From: Taeniopygia guttata
Lineage: Eukaryota; Chordata; Aves; Passeriformes; Estrildidae
Direction of reading: 5' to 3'
DNA: 64,000 nt
Assembly (NCBI RefSeq): GCF_048771995.1
Contig: NC_133063.1
Coordinates: 7,948,001 to 8,012,000 of the forward strand
Shown piece after piece: positions 39,492-53,100 of this stretch (position 1 is its first letter; every line of letters starts with the position of its first letter). The notes beneath the pieces were generated by a model. The model worked only from the letters and a program-made list of their open reading frames with translations, was not told where the DNA came from and ran no database searches. The translations under genes were made by a program, and so were the position numbers.

Positions 39492-40247
39492 TGTTATGAA
39501 TGAAGCCCTATATGCCTAATTTAATAAACCACAAAATTAGTACTTAGCAGCAATTTTAATTGAGCAGCAATTTTATATAAAATGAATACAATCAAGTAAG
39601 CATGTACAAAGTAAATTTGGCAGTGATTAATTAAGTGTGACTAAGGTTTTGATAAGGCATAAGCAAAACCGACTGGGATACGGGGAGGGTTTCTCGCCCT
39701 GCCTCATATACAAAAGGCAAAGGAATCCAAACACAACTTATATACGGTATGCTAATACATATTCATCAACATTTTCCGTAAATCTCTTATTTTCAATTCT
39801 TGAAATCTATGTCACTATATAGCATAGCATATGCTCCACTTGCTGCCAAGGGATCTTCTTGGGTTTTCAGTGGTAGCTTCTGACGAAGGCTTCTCATCAT
39901 CTTCGCTGTCCTTTGAACAACCCTGTAGGTTGCACATGTGCCCCAAGGCTTGTGTTATAGAAGCCAGCATTATAGTCCAAAAAGAAGCCTTATTATTTCA
40001 TAGATACCTGGAATCATCCCAATTTTGTCCATTGCAAGGCTGATTCTTAATTATCCCGAAGCCTCTTATGTTTCAGGATTTTACTTATCTCAAAATACAT
40101 GCTGTATCTTATTCTCTCATGAACATCTGACAGCATCTGTTTTGTGACACGTTTTTACATATCCTTTTCCTCTATTACTTTTAAACAAATATTTTCTAAA
40201 ATATCGATATAGTTACAATTGATAGCACGAATCATATTCATTTATCA
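39492..40247 (-). mobile_element. Solo LTR with perfect 6-bp target duplication
   Basis: A 756-bp block from TGTTATGAATG to CATTTATCA, flanked on both sides by CACCTT (39486-39491 and 40248-40253). A 6-bp duplication is typical of class II (ERVK/alpharetrovirus-like) integration. On the minus strand a TATA box (cgtatataag) lies in the second half, so the LTR reads leftwards. No proviral body is attached. Confidence 0.85.
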
Positions 40248-41604
40248 CACCTTCTAGGGGCAGGTGTTCCTCTGCTGGCTTCCTGTGTCATGCCAAATGG
40301 TACAAGATGGATTCAGTCCTCCCTTGGGAGCTCCAGGGATCCTGGCTCCATCGCAAGTCCTGGCATTCCAGGTGGGCCTGCACTGGCTTCTGGCATGTCA
40401 CCCACAGGGACCAGGGAAGCTGAGATGGGTTTGGGAGGGAGAAGACACGTCTACCTGAAAAGCGTCTCTTGTTCCGTAGTGCTGCCTTATTTATCTTTTT
40501 TCCTTCCTGGAGCTGACAAACCTAGGGGTGCAGCAAACTCTACTTTGGCTCTGGGTTCTTGAAACAAAGCCTCACAGTTCTGGTTCAGAGCATCTCCCAT
40601 CTATGTCCTTCCTCTTCACCATCCTTTTCACTTTAGTCCAGGTTTCCCACCCTCTGATTTCCAGCCAGCACTGTCACCTTCCCCTGGAATCTGTGTTTTC
40701 CATGCTTGACTACATGGTACCATCAGGTAACATGGCTTAGGACTGTCCATCGTAACCCTGAGTTTTCAGTTGCTGCTACTATTAACCATGTGTGCTCAAA
40801 TGGATGGATTTGTGCCTCATTTTTTGACTTCTCATTTTCTTTCTCTTGGCATTTTTGCTGCCTAGAGGGTGAGGCTCAGCTCCAGTGTTGCTTATATCTA
40901 AGCAGTACCTGGCTCTTTGCAGCCTGGAATTGCAGCCTCATATTAGTTACAAATCCCATGAAAACTGTGGAGGAGCAATGACATTTTCTCAACAGAGAAT
41001 AGTCACTCAGGTACTGCCACAAACAGAGTTCTGCCCAAGAATTAATTTGCTATCTCAGGGTGGATGCACCTCATGCTTCATGGCCTGTCTGGCAAAATGG
41101 AATATTCATGCATACCTTCCTTTCCAAAATGTTGGAGTGCATGGCTACATAAAGATTTGTGAACAGAAAACAACAGGCAAACAGAATTTCTGTCTCTAAT
41201 ACTCTCCTCTGGCAGTCTGGTAATCCTGGAAGCCAACGACCAGGCAAACCTGGTCCTTACCTCTTGTCACAGCCTAGGCAGTGTGTGGAGGCAGTGGTAA
41301 CGCAACATACTTCATACTTCTCTCTAATCAACCATCATGTAGTAGCAAAAAGCTTACTCCTATAGGCAAGCAATAAATTAACTCCATTGCTGCAAGGCAG
41401 CAAGTTAAAGTCCTGTGAGAAGTAAGTGTCTCTCGTATTGCCTAACAGAGCAATGCCTGAATGCAGTCTTGGGCAGTAACTACAGTCAGAGGTGTCAATG
41501 GGCAAAGGCTGGGGCTTCAGTCATGAAACTAAAGGATGGATGATCTGAGGGTGCTGAGTCCTGTACAGGACCACAAACATGATGGAAAGTATGGGGTAAT
41601 CTGC

Positions 41605-42221
41605 TGTGGGAGTCCAGGGCATCCCTCTGTCTGCCCTGGAGGGCCTGGGATCCTGGCAGGGGTCAGGAACCCTCCTGGACAGAGCCCCCAGAGACACTGT
41701 CTGTGATCTCTGTCCATGGAAAAGAGTTTTCAATCTCACAGGATGAATTACCAGCTCTGAGTGTTTGATATAAGTAATAATTAAGTGTAGCATGGTGCAA
41801 AAGTAAAATTTTAGGATTCTAGATTAGAGGTTCAAAAGAGACAAAATAGAAGAAATTAGGTATGTCTTGTCCTTTTTCTTCTTCTTCATGCCCTCCATAT
41901 TTCACTGTAGTGTTAACATTTTTCTATTAGTTTAGGCTAAGAACACACTGTTCAACATAGATGATAAATATTAGCACATTATTATAAATATAGCACACGT
42001 AATTGCTAATATATAATGTTTATAACATCCCACTAAAGGGCAGAGCCCCACACACTGCCCTGCAAAACAAACCTGTGGCAAGGCAACAAAACATATAGAT
42101 AAGCAAAAATAAACAACCTTAAAAACCAGCATAGACAAATTATAACTTCTTCTTTAACAACGAGGCAGAAAGACAAAGACTTCCTACAATCTCAAAATCA
42201 TCAATACCACAAATTCCAGCA
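41605..42221 (+). mobile_element. Solo LTR, same family as 46487-47102, G-to-A loaded
   Basis: A 617-bp copy aligning end to end with the LTR at 46487. It is flanked by a perfect 6-bp duplication ATCTGC (41599-41604 and 42222-42227), so it is an independent class II solo LTR. AATAAA signals near the right end support plus orientation. Relative to the sister copy, its last 500 bases show a very strong excess of A for G on this strand (see findings). Confidence 0.92.
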
Positions 42222-43506
42222 ATCTGCAGAGAGCATTTTAAAGGGGTAACCTTGTTGCAGAATGATTGTGCTAAGTCCCCACTCAGTTTTGTGGCAGACT
42301 GTGGTGCTGGCTGTCACCACCACTCTAGACAAATGACTGCTGTTCTCTTGAAGACAGCTTAAAAAAAGGAGCTTTCCTGTGCACCTCAAGAAGTTGAGTG
42401 CTTGTGCCTGGTGTTGATGTAGTAGGGCAACTGAGAAGTTACAGCCGCTGGTGTTGAAAGTACATTTCATTGAAGATGGTCTTTTGGTAGCACTCTTGTT
42501 TGTGCATGGCTTTCTGTGTCTGAGATGAGGAAAGGTGCAGAAGAAGCCAGCTGCTCCTCTAGTCCTGCTCCCTCTAGTCCTCTAGACCAGGGGCAGAACT
42601 GAGGAGCTAGGAAGGGCCCTTGCAGATTCCTTGTGTGTAGTACAGTAGTGGAAAAAGCAAACTCTCTGAGTTGCTGGCAGTGGCCTGCCTGAGAGCTGGG
42701 GATGTGGTAGGCTGCAAGGCCACAGAAGCATAAATAAGTTAATAGGACGCTACAAGAATGTTCCCTGCAGCAGCAATGTGACTTTGAACCACACTTACAT
42801 GGCAATATTTTCATTGCAGAAAGATGAATAATCTGGTAAGGTTACAGCTGCCAGTTATCAGACATCTGTGAGGACCTTAGATAAGGCAAATGTGAATCAC
42901 AAAACTTGTGATTGTACCAAAAGCTGGGCCACTGCAAGAAGTGTTCGCAGTGTTGCTGAAAAAACCCAGGCTTCCCATATAAAAGTCAGCAAGCTATTGA
43001 ATAGCCAGCAAGAAATAATCAAAGCAGGAGGAGTTTTGGGTTTGAGGACAAACTAAAAGAATTTTGCAAGCTTCTTCCTTAAACCTGGGAAGCTCAGGAG
43101 AAAACCTCCTCTTTGGAGAGATATGCCAAAGTAACTCTCATTTGAGAAGAAAACAGAATATCTTGATAATCCTTCAGCAGATGAGTGTCAGGGGGATGGG
43201 AAAGGAGGAACCTGCATCTCTTTTGATTATCAGCAGTTTCTGGTGACACCACCAGTTTCTGCTGTTTCTGAAAGGAGCCTTGTGTGAGGTGTCACTGGGG
43301 AGAACTGACAGAGGTCTGACTACAGAGAAACTGGCTAAATAATCCTCACTCCCATTGCTAAACACAAGATCCTGGGGCAACATTTTCTGTTAAGATGTGC
43401 CAGTGGATTGTACAGTGCAAGGACTTCCGTGCTGCTGCCTGTGATGTTTTGTGTATGAGATATAAATTTAGAAATCAGCATCGTTTTCCCACTTACTTCT
43501 TACTGG

Positions 43507-43604
43507 TGTTTTTTGTTTTTTTGGGGGGTTTTTTGTTTTTTTTTTTTTTGGTGTTTTGTGTTTGTTTTTGGTTTTTTGTTTTTGTTTTTGTTTTTGTTTT
43601 TTTC
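43507..43604. repeat. T-rich (TTTTTG)n simple sequence
   Basis: T runs broken by single G or GTG, lying about 500 bases upstream of the CHRNB3 start codon. Confidence 0.9.
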
Positions 43605-44125
43605 CAGATCCATTTTATAGCTCCAGAACAGCAAGTGTTGCATGGAATAAGCTAAGTCAGGTCTGTCCCTACAGCTGATACGCTGGAACAAACAGATAAT
43701 CTTTACGGCATCTGATTTATCTTTGGGTCTGAACTGCAGCCTGTTTTTTTTTTCTTCCCAGCTGTAATTAGCAGTAGCTAATAAAAGATATTTCTCCTCC
43801 TTAAAAAGACTTTCCTCTCGCATACTCCTAGACCGCAGCGCTTATAGCCGTGTAAATACTGCCACAAAGAGATCAGTCAGGGTTTAGGACCCAGAGCCCT
43901 GTTTAAGGCTTATGGGATGTGACAGCTGACTGAAAATCAATGAAGTGTGATTTACCAAGCGTCACAATGAGGGCAGGATAAGGCTAGAAAAGTGCTGCCT
44001 TGCCTTACAGACTCAACTGCCTGCTTAGATTTTTAACTAGATTGTTTTGGTCCCCTGCGAAGATGAGACCCATTTGCTAATGGAAACAGAAGATCAGATT
44101 TAAAGGAAAAGCCACAGTGGTGCCC

Positions 44126-44168
44126 ATGCTTTGCCTAGTGCTCTTTGCGCTGTGTCTGAGCCGCTCAG
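44126..44168 (+). CDS. CHRNB3: CHRNB3 exon 1, signal peptide
   Basis: Encodes [14 protein letters not shown] plus one base, with donor TCAG|gtaggt. This is the first ATG after an in-frame stop at 44078. The hydrophobic peptide is shorter than the human one, and the exon is assigned by frame and position rather than by sequence identity. Confidence 0.85.
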
Positions 44169-47100
44169 GTAGGTGTGATTTCTTCTTCTTCCAAGCTGAG
44201 CTGCAAGTGTTCAAGATTTTTTTTTTTTCCCCCCTGTTTTTCTGGTTAGCTGCTGCTTTCTGGGATAAAGTAAATCCTTTAAACGCTGTGTAAGTGGCAG
44301 AGGAGGGTTGTATCGGTTGCTGCCTTTGTATTACAACCACGGTTTGACAACTAGGTTTTAATTACTGGTGATGGGGCAATTGCTGGCTAGAATTGAACAA
44401 AAAATCCCAGGTTCTACTTTTGGCTGCTAAAGAGAATTAAGGGAGAATTTCTGTCATCAAGAGAAAATCTGAAATGCTTTATCAGGTAAACTGATAAAAG
44501 GCTAAGTGTCTTATCTGTACTTAATTGGGGTGTTTTGCATGTTTATTCAGCAGACTTTCTGCCCCAGAACTCCTGTCCTGCAGCCGTGGGGAACTGCTAC
44601 TTGGACAGATCACAGAGAGAGACAAGAACCTGGGGGAGATGGCAGACAGGGCTTGAGTACTGGAATGCATGTTAACCTGCCAGGAAACTCCCCAGTTTTT
44701 ACCTCTCAGTGTATCACATGGTAGATTCAGGGATGTATCTGTCCTATGTCTGCTTCTCTTTTTTTTTTTTTTTCAAAGGCAGTGCTACTTCGTTCAATAT
44801 TTTCTCCATGGCTTTATCTAGCTTAATCATAAAGTAGAGCTTGGTCAAAGGAACCGTTCGGCTGTTTTCCCACACGACATTTCTTATTAATAACTTCTGC
44901 TTTTAAACTGTCTTTGTGGAAGTACTGAGGCTGTCTTAGAGAGGCAGCAATCTTTTTCCTTCTGGCTTTCTTCCTTGTGAGACTCCTCAAGTCTTTTTAC
45001 TTTTTTGTGGTTTTCTCAGCAGATGAGATTCAACATATCCAGCCCCAAACCCATCTTTACCACCTGTCTTCTATACCCACTTGGAGCATTAGGTACCTGA
45101 ACTTTATGTGAGATGTGGACTCTGAAATGGCACCATTTTCTTTTGAGGGAGGTCATGAACACCCATGGACACAAAGGGTGTGTGGCTGCATATATGTGTG
45201 CAGGATGTCATGCTCAAATAAAAACAGAGGGATGTATTCTGGCAGTAAGACAGAGCTGGTTTTGATTGTGCATATTTTGGGGTTGTGGATTTTTCTTTTC
45301 AATGGCTTTTCTGTTGAATTTCTTTTTTTTTAACAACCATACACCCTTATGAATCTAAAGGGAAAGAGAAATGTCTGGGAGATGGAGTCTCTGCAAAGAC
45401 TTTTACAGTCAAGGGATTGGACCTCTGAGGTTGTGGGTGGTGAAGGGGGAGGAATGTGTTCTTTCTTCCTTTTGCTGCAGATGCAATACCCTTCTGCCGT
45501 GTTTGGGCAGCCAATCTAGTTTCCTAGGACAGTCTGCAGTCTCTGTCCTTTGTTTGCTATGGTGGAGCTAGGGTCAGCTCTGGCATGAGAATTAACCCTG
45601 GAACAAGCAGAAGGGGCATTTGTAGAAACAGCAGACCTCAAGGGTTTGTGACAAAGTGACAAGGCAGAGTGTGGCCACAGGACCACTATAAACTATGCTG
45701 GCAGATTCATGAGACATGCATGGCTCTGGGATGGAGCAGGTGGAAATGAGTGTGAAAGCTCCCTGTGACCAGCCAGCCTCTACCTGCTCAGGGCTTGGTA
45801 ACCCCACCACAGCTGTACTGCAGCTACAGAGGACAAACACAGCTTGTGCTAGAACATCTGACAGTAAAGTTGTTATCCTGTGAATGCAAGCACTAGGTTT
45901 TGGAATTTATAGCTCCTCAAAGAGGAATGGTATCTTGCTGTGGCTGGAAGTGGGGAATAATGGTGTTGCTTGGACCTTCTGCTATCCTGAGAGGATCCAG
46001 AGAGTGTTAAAGAAAGATTTTGTCCCATGGAAAGCTCTGTTATGAGATCAGGTTTTTGCTTTGAAAGGCAGTGCTTCAACCTGTGTTGCTTGCTGCGAGG
46101 TCTAGCCCTGTCTGCAATCCTCAGACAGACCCTGACCGAGGTGGAGGAGCCTGTTGTGCTCAGGAGATGAGCAGCAGCTGCTGGGGATGGGGATACGGGC
46201 AGAGATAGTGGTCTGTGGCCACATCCTTTCCTCCATGAAGAGGCAGAGCTAAACCCTCTGCCTCCAGTTTTCTCCCTGGAGGGGCTGCTGAGTTTGAGTA
46301 TCCTTTCTCTCCATGTGGCACAGGGCCCCTGCTGGGGCTGCCTTAACTCCGAGTGTTGATGCACACGGTGTGGGAACACGCTGACTGTGCCCTCCGGGGC
46401 TCTGTTGCTGCCGGTCCTGGCACCATCCATGGGCCATGACCCTCTGCCTGCAGACCCCTCCTGCACCTGGTGCTTGGCAATCCCGGTGTCGGAATCCAGG
46501 GCTTCCCTCTGGCTGCCCTGGCAGGTCTGGGACCCTGCCAGGGGGTTAGAAACCCCCCTGACAGAGCCCCGAGAGACACTGTCTGTGATCTCTGTCCATG
46601 GAGAGGAGTTTTCAATCTTACAGGATGAATTACAAGCTTTGAGTGTTTGATAAGAGTAATAAAGTGTGACACAGGTGCAAAAGTAAAATTTTAGATTTCT
46701 AGATTAGGGGTTCAGAGGGGACAAGATGGAGGAATTGGGTGTGTCTTGTCCTTTTCCTCCTTCTTCATGCCCTCCATGTTTCACTGTAGTGTTGGCATTT
46801 TTCTATTGGTTTAGGCTGGGAACACACTGTTCAAGGTAGGTGACAGATATTGGCACGTTATTGTAAATATAGTACACGTAGTTTCTGGTATATAATGTTT
46901 GTACCATCCCACTGGGGGCAGAGCCCCACACGCTGCCCTGCAGGACAGACCTGCGTCAGGGCAGCAGAACATGTTAGAGATAAGCAAAAATAAACAATCT
47001 TGAAAACAGCACAGATGAATTATGGCTTCTTCTTTGGCAACGGGGCAGAAAGACAGAGACTTTCTACAATCTCGGAATCACCAATACCCGCAGATTCCGA

Positions 47101-50100
47101 CATCCCGGCACAGATGTTCTGCTCACCCTGGGGCTGGCAAGGCACAAGCTGGGCCCTGCGAGGTCCCTTTTGACTGCTGACACAGCAATATTGGCTGTGA
47201 TGCCTGGTGTGTGGGGCCAGTCTTCTTTCCTCCGTGGTGGCTTTGAAGAGAGGTAAAATCCTTCTCACCCTTGGTTGCTGTGTATGTGCACAAGGGAAGA
47301 GATGGAGATCATGTCAGAACCTCAACACCATAGGGAGTGGGGCTGAAGTTTGGGAAAGGATAGAGTCTGAGCTGCCCTTTCCCCTTCATGGTATCAGGGG
47401 GAAGGGGGAGCTTGGTATCAGTGATTGTGAGAGTCACAAGTCACACAGGTACAGACTGTGATGGCTCTGTGCCTGGCAGATCACTCTGACTGCATCATCC
47501 AGCCCCTGTTGCTGCCAGACAGGCTCTTTTTGCTTTTGCAAAGTCAAAGCACAAAGTCATTAGTGCTCTGGTCTGATGGTTTTTTTTTTTTAATGTGAGT
47601 TGGGCTTGGGCTAACTTGCCTTTCGGTTCACTGGCCCTGGTTCTGCTGTGAGGCTGTGCATCTGAATTCCTGCAGAATTTGCTGTGCATGACAAGACCTG
47701 CCTAAAGGTGAATTTTCCTCACATCATTGCTCTGTCTCACTTTTTCATGGTCATGGCATTCTCCATGTCTTCTTTCTGGCAATGCCTCCACTCTGTGTTG
47801 CTCTCTTCCAGATGTGAATGCCTTCAGTTCAGTTGCTGAAAATGAGGATGCGCTCCTCAAGCACTTATTTGAAGGCTATCAGAAATGGGTCCGCCCTGTG
47901 GAAAACTCCAACGACACCATCAAAGTCCTTTTTGGGTTAAAGATATCACAGCTTGTGGATGTGGTAAGTGTTGTGTTAGTAAAACACCACTTTTGTAGAT
48001 AGTTGTGCCTTCACCTGAGAGGACTGGTAATGTAATTAGCTTTTGCCTCCTAACAGAAGAAATGTACAGCAATGGGTGGGCAGCAAAACACTGAGCATGA
48101 AATGCTGCTGGTGATATGACCTTCTTCCCCAGCCCAGCTCCCCTATACCCCTCATTTGTTTTGTCAGAAACCTGAAGGTCCTTTTTTCCTTGTTGTTCTC
48201 AGAGAATAAGGCCTAATTTCCATAAGGTTTTAATCAAACAACCCATGCCAGACAGTCTTTGACATCTATGTTGCAATTTAATGATAAGACAGCTACAGGA
48301 AAGGACTGAGAGAGTTGGAAATTATTCATTCCAAGCAAGCTTGCATTGGGCCAAAGACAGTTCAAGTCTTAACGCATCTGGTCACTAAGATAAAACTCTC
48401 GAGGCAAAATAGCTAATCCTGTGTTTCTGCCCTTGTGCAAATTTTCCCTTCTCTTTCTGCTGCAGCGCGTGGTGGAATTTGCACAATGCCCAGAGGTACC
48501 CACACAGCAGTGTGCTCCTCACATCCCCCAGCCCCTGGTAATGTCCCCTTGCGTTGTGGAAGGCACGCTCTAATTTTGTGCTTTATTTACACACCTAGGA
48601 CAATTTCAGCTTGTATCTTCCCAAACTCACTCCAGGCTGTGCAGTACGGGGAGATGAGACATCCTATGAGCCTACAGCCATGCGTGACCTGATTCCACTT
48701 GCTGGCTGAGCCCTGCTGCATCCTGAGTCTTTAGTATATGATTCCTTTGAGCTCCTGTGAAATGCTGGACCTCAGTTTTCCAGCCTCAGAGACTCCCAGC
48801 GATGGCAGGGACAGCACCTAAAAAGTCAGAGGGTTTCTCTCAATGTTGACTGAAGAGCCAAGCCCATGGGGAAACAGGACCATAGGGATTTCCTCATCTT
48901 GGCACAGGGATGGACCCAGCAGGCATAGGGTCCGTTTCTAATGGCTGCTTTGGTATTGCAATCCTTTCTCCCTTGTGTCACTCTAGGATGAGAAGAATCA
49001 GCTGATGACAACCAACGTGTGGCTGAAACAGGTAAATTAGACAACATCAGACCTCCCTTTTCCCCATGGGAACTGCTTAGCTGAGTAGCCATCTCATTTT
49101 GCCAGTCACTGTGCCATCCATCCCATTTCACAATGCTGAGTGGCCAGCACCAAGATACCTAACCTGAAGTTTTTACTTCACTCTTCTCACTTCGGCCTAG
49201 GTATAGAGACAGAAAGGCAGGCAAATAGGCCTTTAGGACAGAGGGTATCCTCTTCTCCTGACCTGCACCCCAGCTGTGTGCTCAAGCCAGTATTTGTTTC
49301 AGGGAAGTGACACAGCTGGTACTGCAGTGGCTGTCCCTGGGATGTTGTATGTGCCCTGAGGGACTATCCTGTCTCATACTTAGAGGTCACACAAGTACTG
49401 TCTCCCTTGCCTGAGCCAGGAGTGGTGCCTCAGATAGATTTCTTTATTCCTCAGCATATATCAAGAGAAAGAAGAGGCCAGTATGTTAAACACATGCACC
49501 ACAGACCTTTTCCCATTAAAAGCTATAGCAAATTAATCAGATCTCTCTATCATAATTGTTTTTGGAACTGACAGTGATTTGTACAAATGAGAGAAAGGTG
49601 CAAGTTGAACTGTTAGGTCTCCTTTCTTCTTCTTCACTCCTGAAGAATACTGTTTTTGGTTTAGGTTACATTGCACCAGTTTATTGACCTTGTGACAATT
49701 ATTTTAAGTCTCTCAGCCTTGTGAGTATCTGTAAAGATGTCAGCTGATCCCAGGAAAAGGACACAAAAGCAAACAGTACCTGAAATCATGCCATGAGGAA
49801 AGTTTCTTGGAGGTCACTGGGCTGGTGGAAGAGAAATGTGACACAGTTTTTCTCTCAGTCTGGGTCCTGTACTGCTGCAGTGAGTGTGAGATTCTGGCTG
49901 GAGCAAGACCTCTAAAAACAAATATGCATATTGTGTGTAAAGATGATCTCTCCCTTGAAGAGGGAAAAGCTCAGACTTCCCCTCACTGTGGGGACAAGAT
50001 TTTCCCCTTTTGCTGGAGAAATTTCTCTCTGACCCAATTACAACTGCTAGTAACCTGCCCTGAATTAATACTCTGCAGTATTACAATTTCCCCACCTTTT

Positions 50101-53100
50101 CCTGCAATTGTAGAGCCCCTTTTGTGCACAAGACCACATCCTGGCTCCCTTACTTTGAGTATTCACTTGGGCAGAGAGCAGAACCCTTCTGTAAAGGGCC
50201 CTCATCTGGCCTCATCTGTTCTCCTTTCCAACCCACTCTCCTTGCAGGCTGTGGCACTCACCTGCCGGACTAAGCCCTGTGAACTTTAGACACACTGATT
50301 TCTCTGGAAGACTTTGGAATCCTCAGACTTTAGCCAGGGTAGCTCCTCAGGGAAAACACAGGACTGAGATTTCCCAGAGCTGGACTCTCTGGAGTTGTTA
50401 CCATTTCTAATACCACTTCTCCATCTGATGAGCTGAGAACATCAAGACCCAAGGTAGTGCAAAGGGAGTGGAAAATGAGGCACAGGCTGTGGCTTTCACA
50501 TATATACGTGCCCTCAGGAGCTCAGGCTGAGCACTAAATACCTGTGCCTGACCCAGGTGTCCTGCTGTGGAGGTTGTGTGTTCATGTAGGCCCAGCTCCC
50601 TCAGCTTTTCCTTGTAAGAGGGATGATCCAGTCCCCTCATCATCTTTGTTACCCCCCGCTGGACCTGCTTCAGAGCTCCATGTTTTTTGTCCTGAGGAGC
50701 CCAGAACTGGACACAGCACTCCAGATGTGCCCAGGGCTGAGCAGAGGGTCAGGATCACCTCCCCCAACCTGCCGGCAATGCTCTTCCTATTCCTCAGGAT
50801 CCCATTGCCCTTCTTGGCCCCAGGACACACTGCTGGCTCATGGACAGCTTGTTGTCCACCAGGAACCCCAGGTCCTTCTCCACAGAGCTGCTTCCCAGCA
50901 GGTCACCCCCAGCCTGTGCTGCTGCCTGGGGTTGTTCCTCTGCAGGTGCAGGATCCTGCACTTGTCTCTGTTGAATTTCAGGTGTTTCTTCTCTTCCCAT
51001 CCCTCCAGCTTGTCAAGGTGCTTCTGAAGTGCTGCACATCCCTCTGGGGTATTGGCCACTCCTGTGAACTTTGTGTCATGCTGAGAATGCACCTGCCCTT
51101 CATTCAAGTCACTGGTGAATAAGTTAAGCAACACTAGGCCCAGTATGGAACCTTGGGGGGCACCATCAGTGACAGGCTTCCACCCTGTGGCATTGATTAC
51201 AAGCTCTTTGGGATTTGCTGTTCTGCCAGGTCTCAATCCACCTCACTGTTCACTCACCCACTCCAAACATCCTGAGTTTGCTTACAAGGATATTGTGAAA
51301 GAGACAGTGTTGACAGCCTTACTGTAACCAAGGTAGACAACATGCAGTGCTCTCCCCTTGTCCATTCAGGGAGTTGTTTCATCACAGAAGGCAATGAGGT
51401 TGGTCAAGCATTATTTTCTCTTAGCGAATCCATGCTGATTGCTCCTGATCACGTTCATAAGTTCTCAGCAAGAGTCTTACTTTTCTTGGATAAGCAAACC
51501 TAAAACACAAGTATTTTCTTTTCCTTTTTTTGTTAACCTGAAACGTCCTGGTGCTCAAGATGGTGGGACTTGATGCAGAAGGAGGCTGACACACAAGGTT
51601 CAGAGGAGCCTTTAATGGTTGCTGAGAAAGTGTCTGGATTCAGGCAAGCTGCAAGGTCTAATAGCAAAGGTCAACAATGTGAGTCTAGTGTATTTTGTTC
51701 CACTAGTCCTAGGTTAAACTCTTCAATGACAGCACAGAAATGGAAATTTGGAAGAACTGGAGGAAGGAGAGAGCGATTGTATAGTCTGGAGCAGCTTGGA
51801 AAAAATGGAGAAGAGAGGAAAGAGCCTTATGCATCTGCTGCTATGGTTTGTGTCAGCATAGCCCACAGGGAGATTCCTGTTTTAAACTGCTCATCTTCCA
51901 AATCTGCACACAGCCTATTTTCTGCTCTAGTAAGAAGAAACAACCATTTGCCTTGCAGACATGAAAGAGCACTTTAGCTGGGAGAGAAATCAATGCAGGG
52001 CCAGGGGCAGAAAGTGAGGAGTATTGCAGATGGAGCAAATCACCCAGGCCAAGGGGCTGCTCCAATTCAGCTCCAGAGGGATGATTCTCTCTTCAGGTGG
52101 TTCACAGGGTATTTGCTGCTCTTGTCTTATTGGAAGCTACAAGATGACTATGTTGGTTGCTGCTGGCCCTGGCTGTCCCCTTGCATGATGTATGTTTCCA
52201 GCCTAAGCCCCGTTGTACCCATTACAGGAAGTGTCCAGGACACAGGTGAGACTGTGACCACTTAACAGCCTTCTGGAAACATCTGTGAGATACCCATCCT
52301 CAGAGAAAAGATAATGCTAAAAGTGGTGTACTCTGTCCCTGATTCTGAGGCTATAAACAGCAATGGCCCCTCCTCTCCTTCCATGCCTGAACAATAACAA
52401 GTCTCTAGTACAGATGTGAAAAGCATGTGGAAGCAAAGAAATGAGAAGTGAATTGTTATAAGTAAAAATTAATCGAGCCAAATCTAATATTCAATAAAAA
52501 TAGATCCGAGATAGCTACAATCCAATCAAAAAGGTCAGTGCCAAGCCCGGGATTGGTGCTGGGTGAGACACAGGTCTAACCCCTACAGCATAGGGTCCCC
52601 TGTGTTCACACTGGCCGTCCTGTTTAAGCAGTTTTTATACAGTTTATTCCGCCTGAGGCAGAGTTTTTGGAGATCAGGCTTTTCTTTCCATTCAGAGTCC
52701 CGCATATTAATAGAATTTCTCTTCTCTATTTGAGTTGAAAAAAACTATGTCCGAGAGTGATGTACATCCCTGGCTGAGTTACTGAAACTTGGCATTGGGA
52801 TGTATCTTTCTGGTGGCTGCAGCTACCTCAATCTTAGGTATTTATCAAGTGATCATCACTTGGGAGTTCCTTGGATCACCTTGGGAAACGACCCATCTCC
52901 AGGCAAACCACCTTTATTCGTTTGCAAATGAAGTCCTCCTCCCTCTTGTCAGGTTTCAACATATGTGAGGCAATCCCCTGGCTCTGATTCGCATGCTTAA
53001 AACTTTATAGAAATATTTCTTGGCAATATAGCATATTACATCTATATATATCACTTTATAGGCATGAATTATCCATATTACACATAACAGAACCATATGG

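Noticed and set aside
25186-44125. CHRNA6 exons between THAP1 and CHRNB3, as the human order would predict
   Set aside because: No nicotinic subunit motifs were found there, and the CHRNA6 terminal exon was found on the minus strand beyond CHRNB3.
41605-47102. The two matching LTRs as the two ends of one provirus
   Set aside because: Each has its own, different 6-bp target duplication, they are diverged, and CHRNB3 exon 1 lies between them. They are separate solo LTRs.
50623-51122. Plus-strand frames of 134-192 codons
   Set aside because: They are antisense readings of the CR1 LINE; the minus strand carries the reverse-transcriptase motif.
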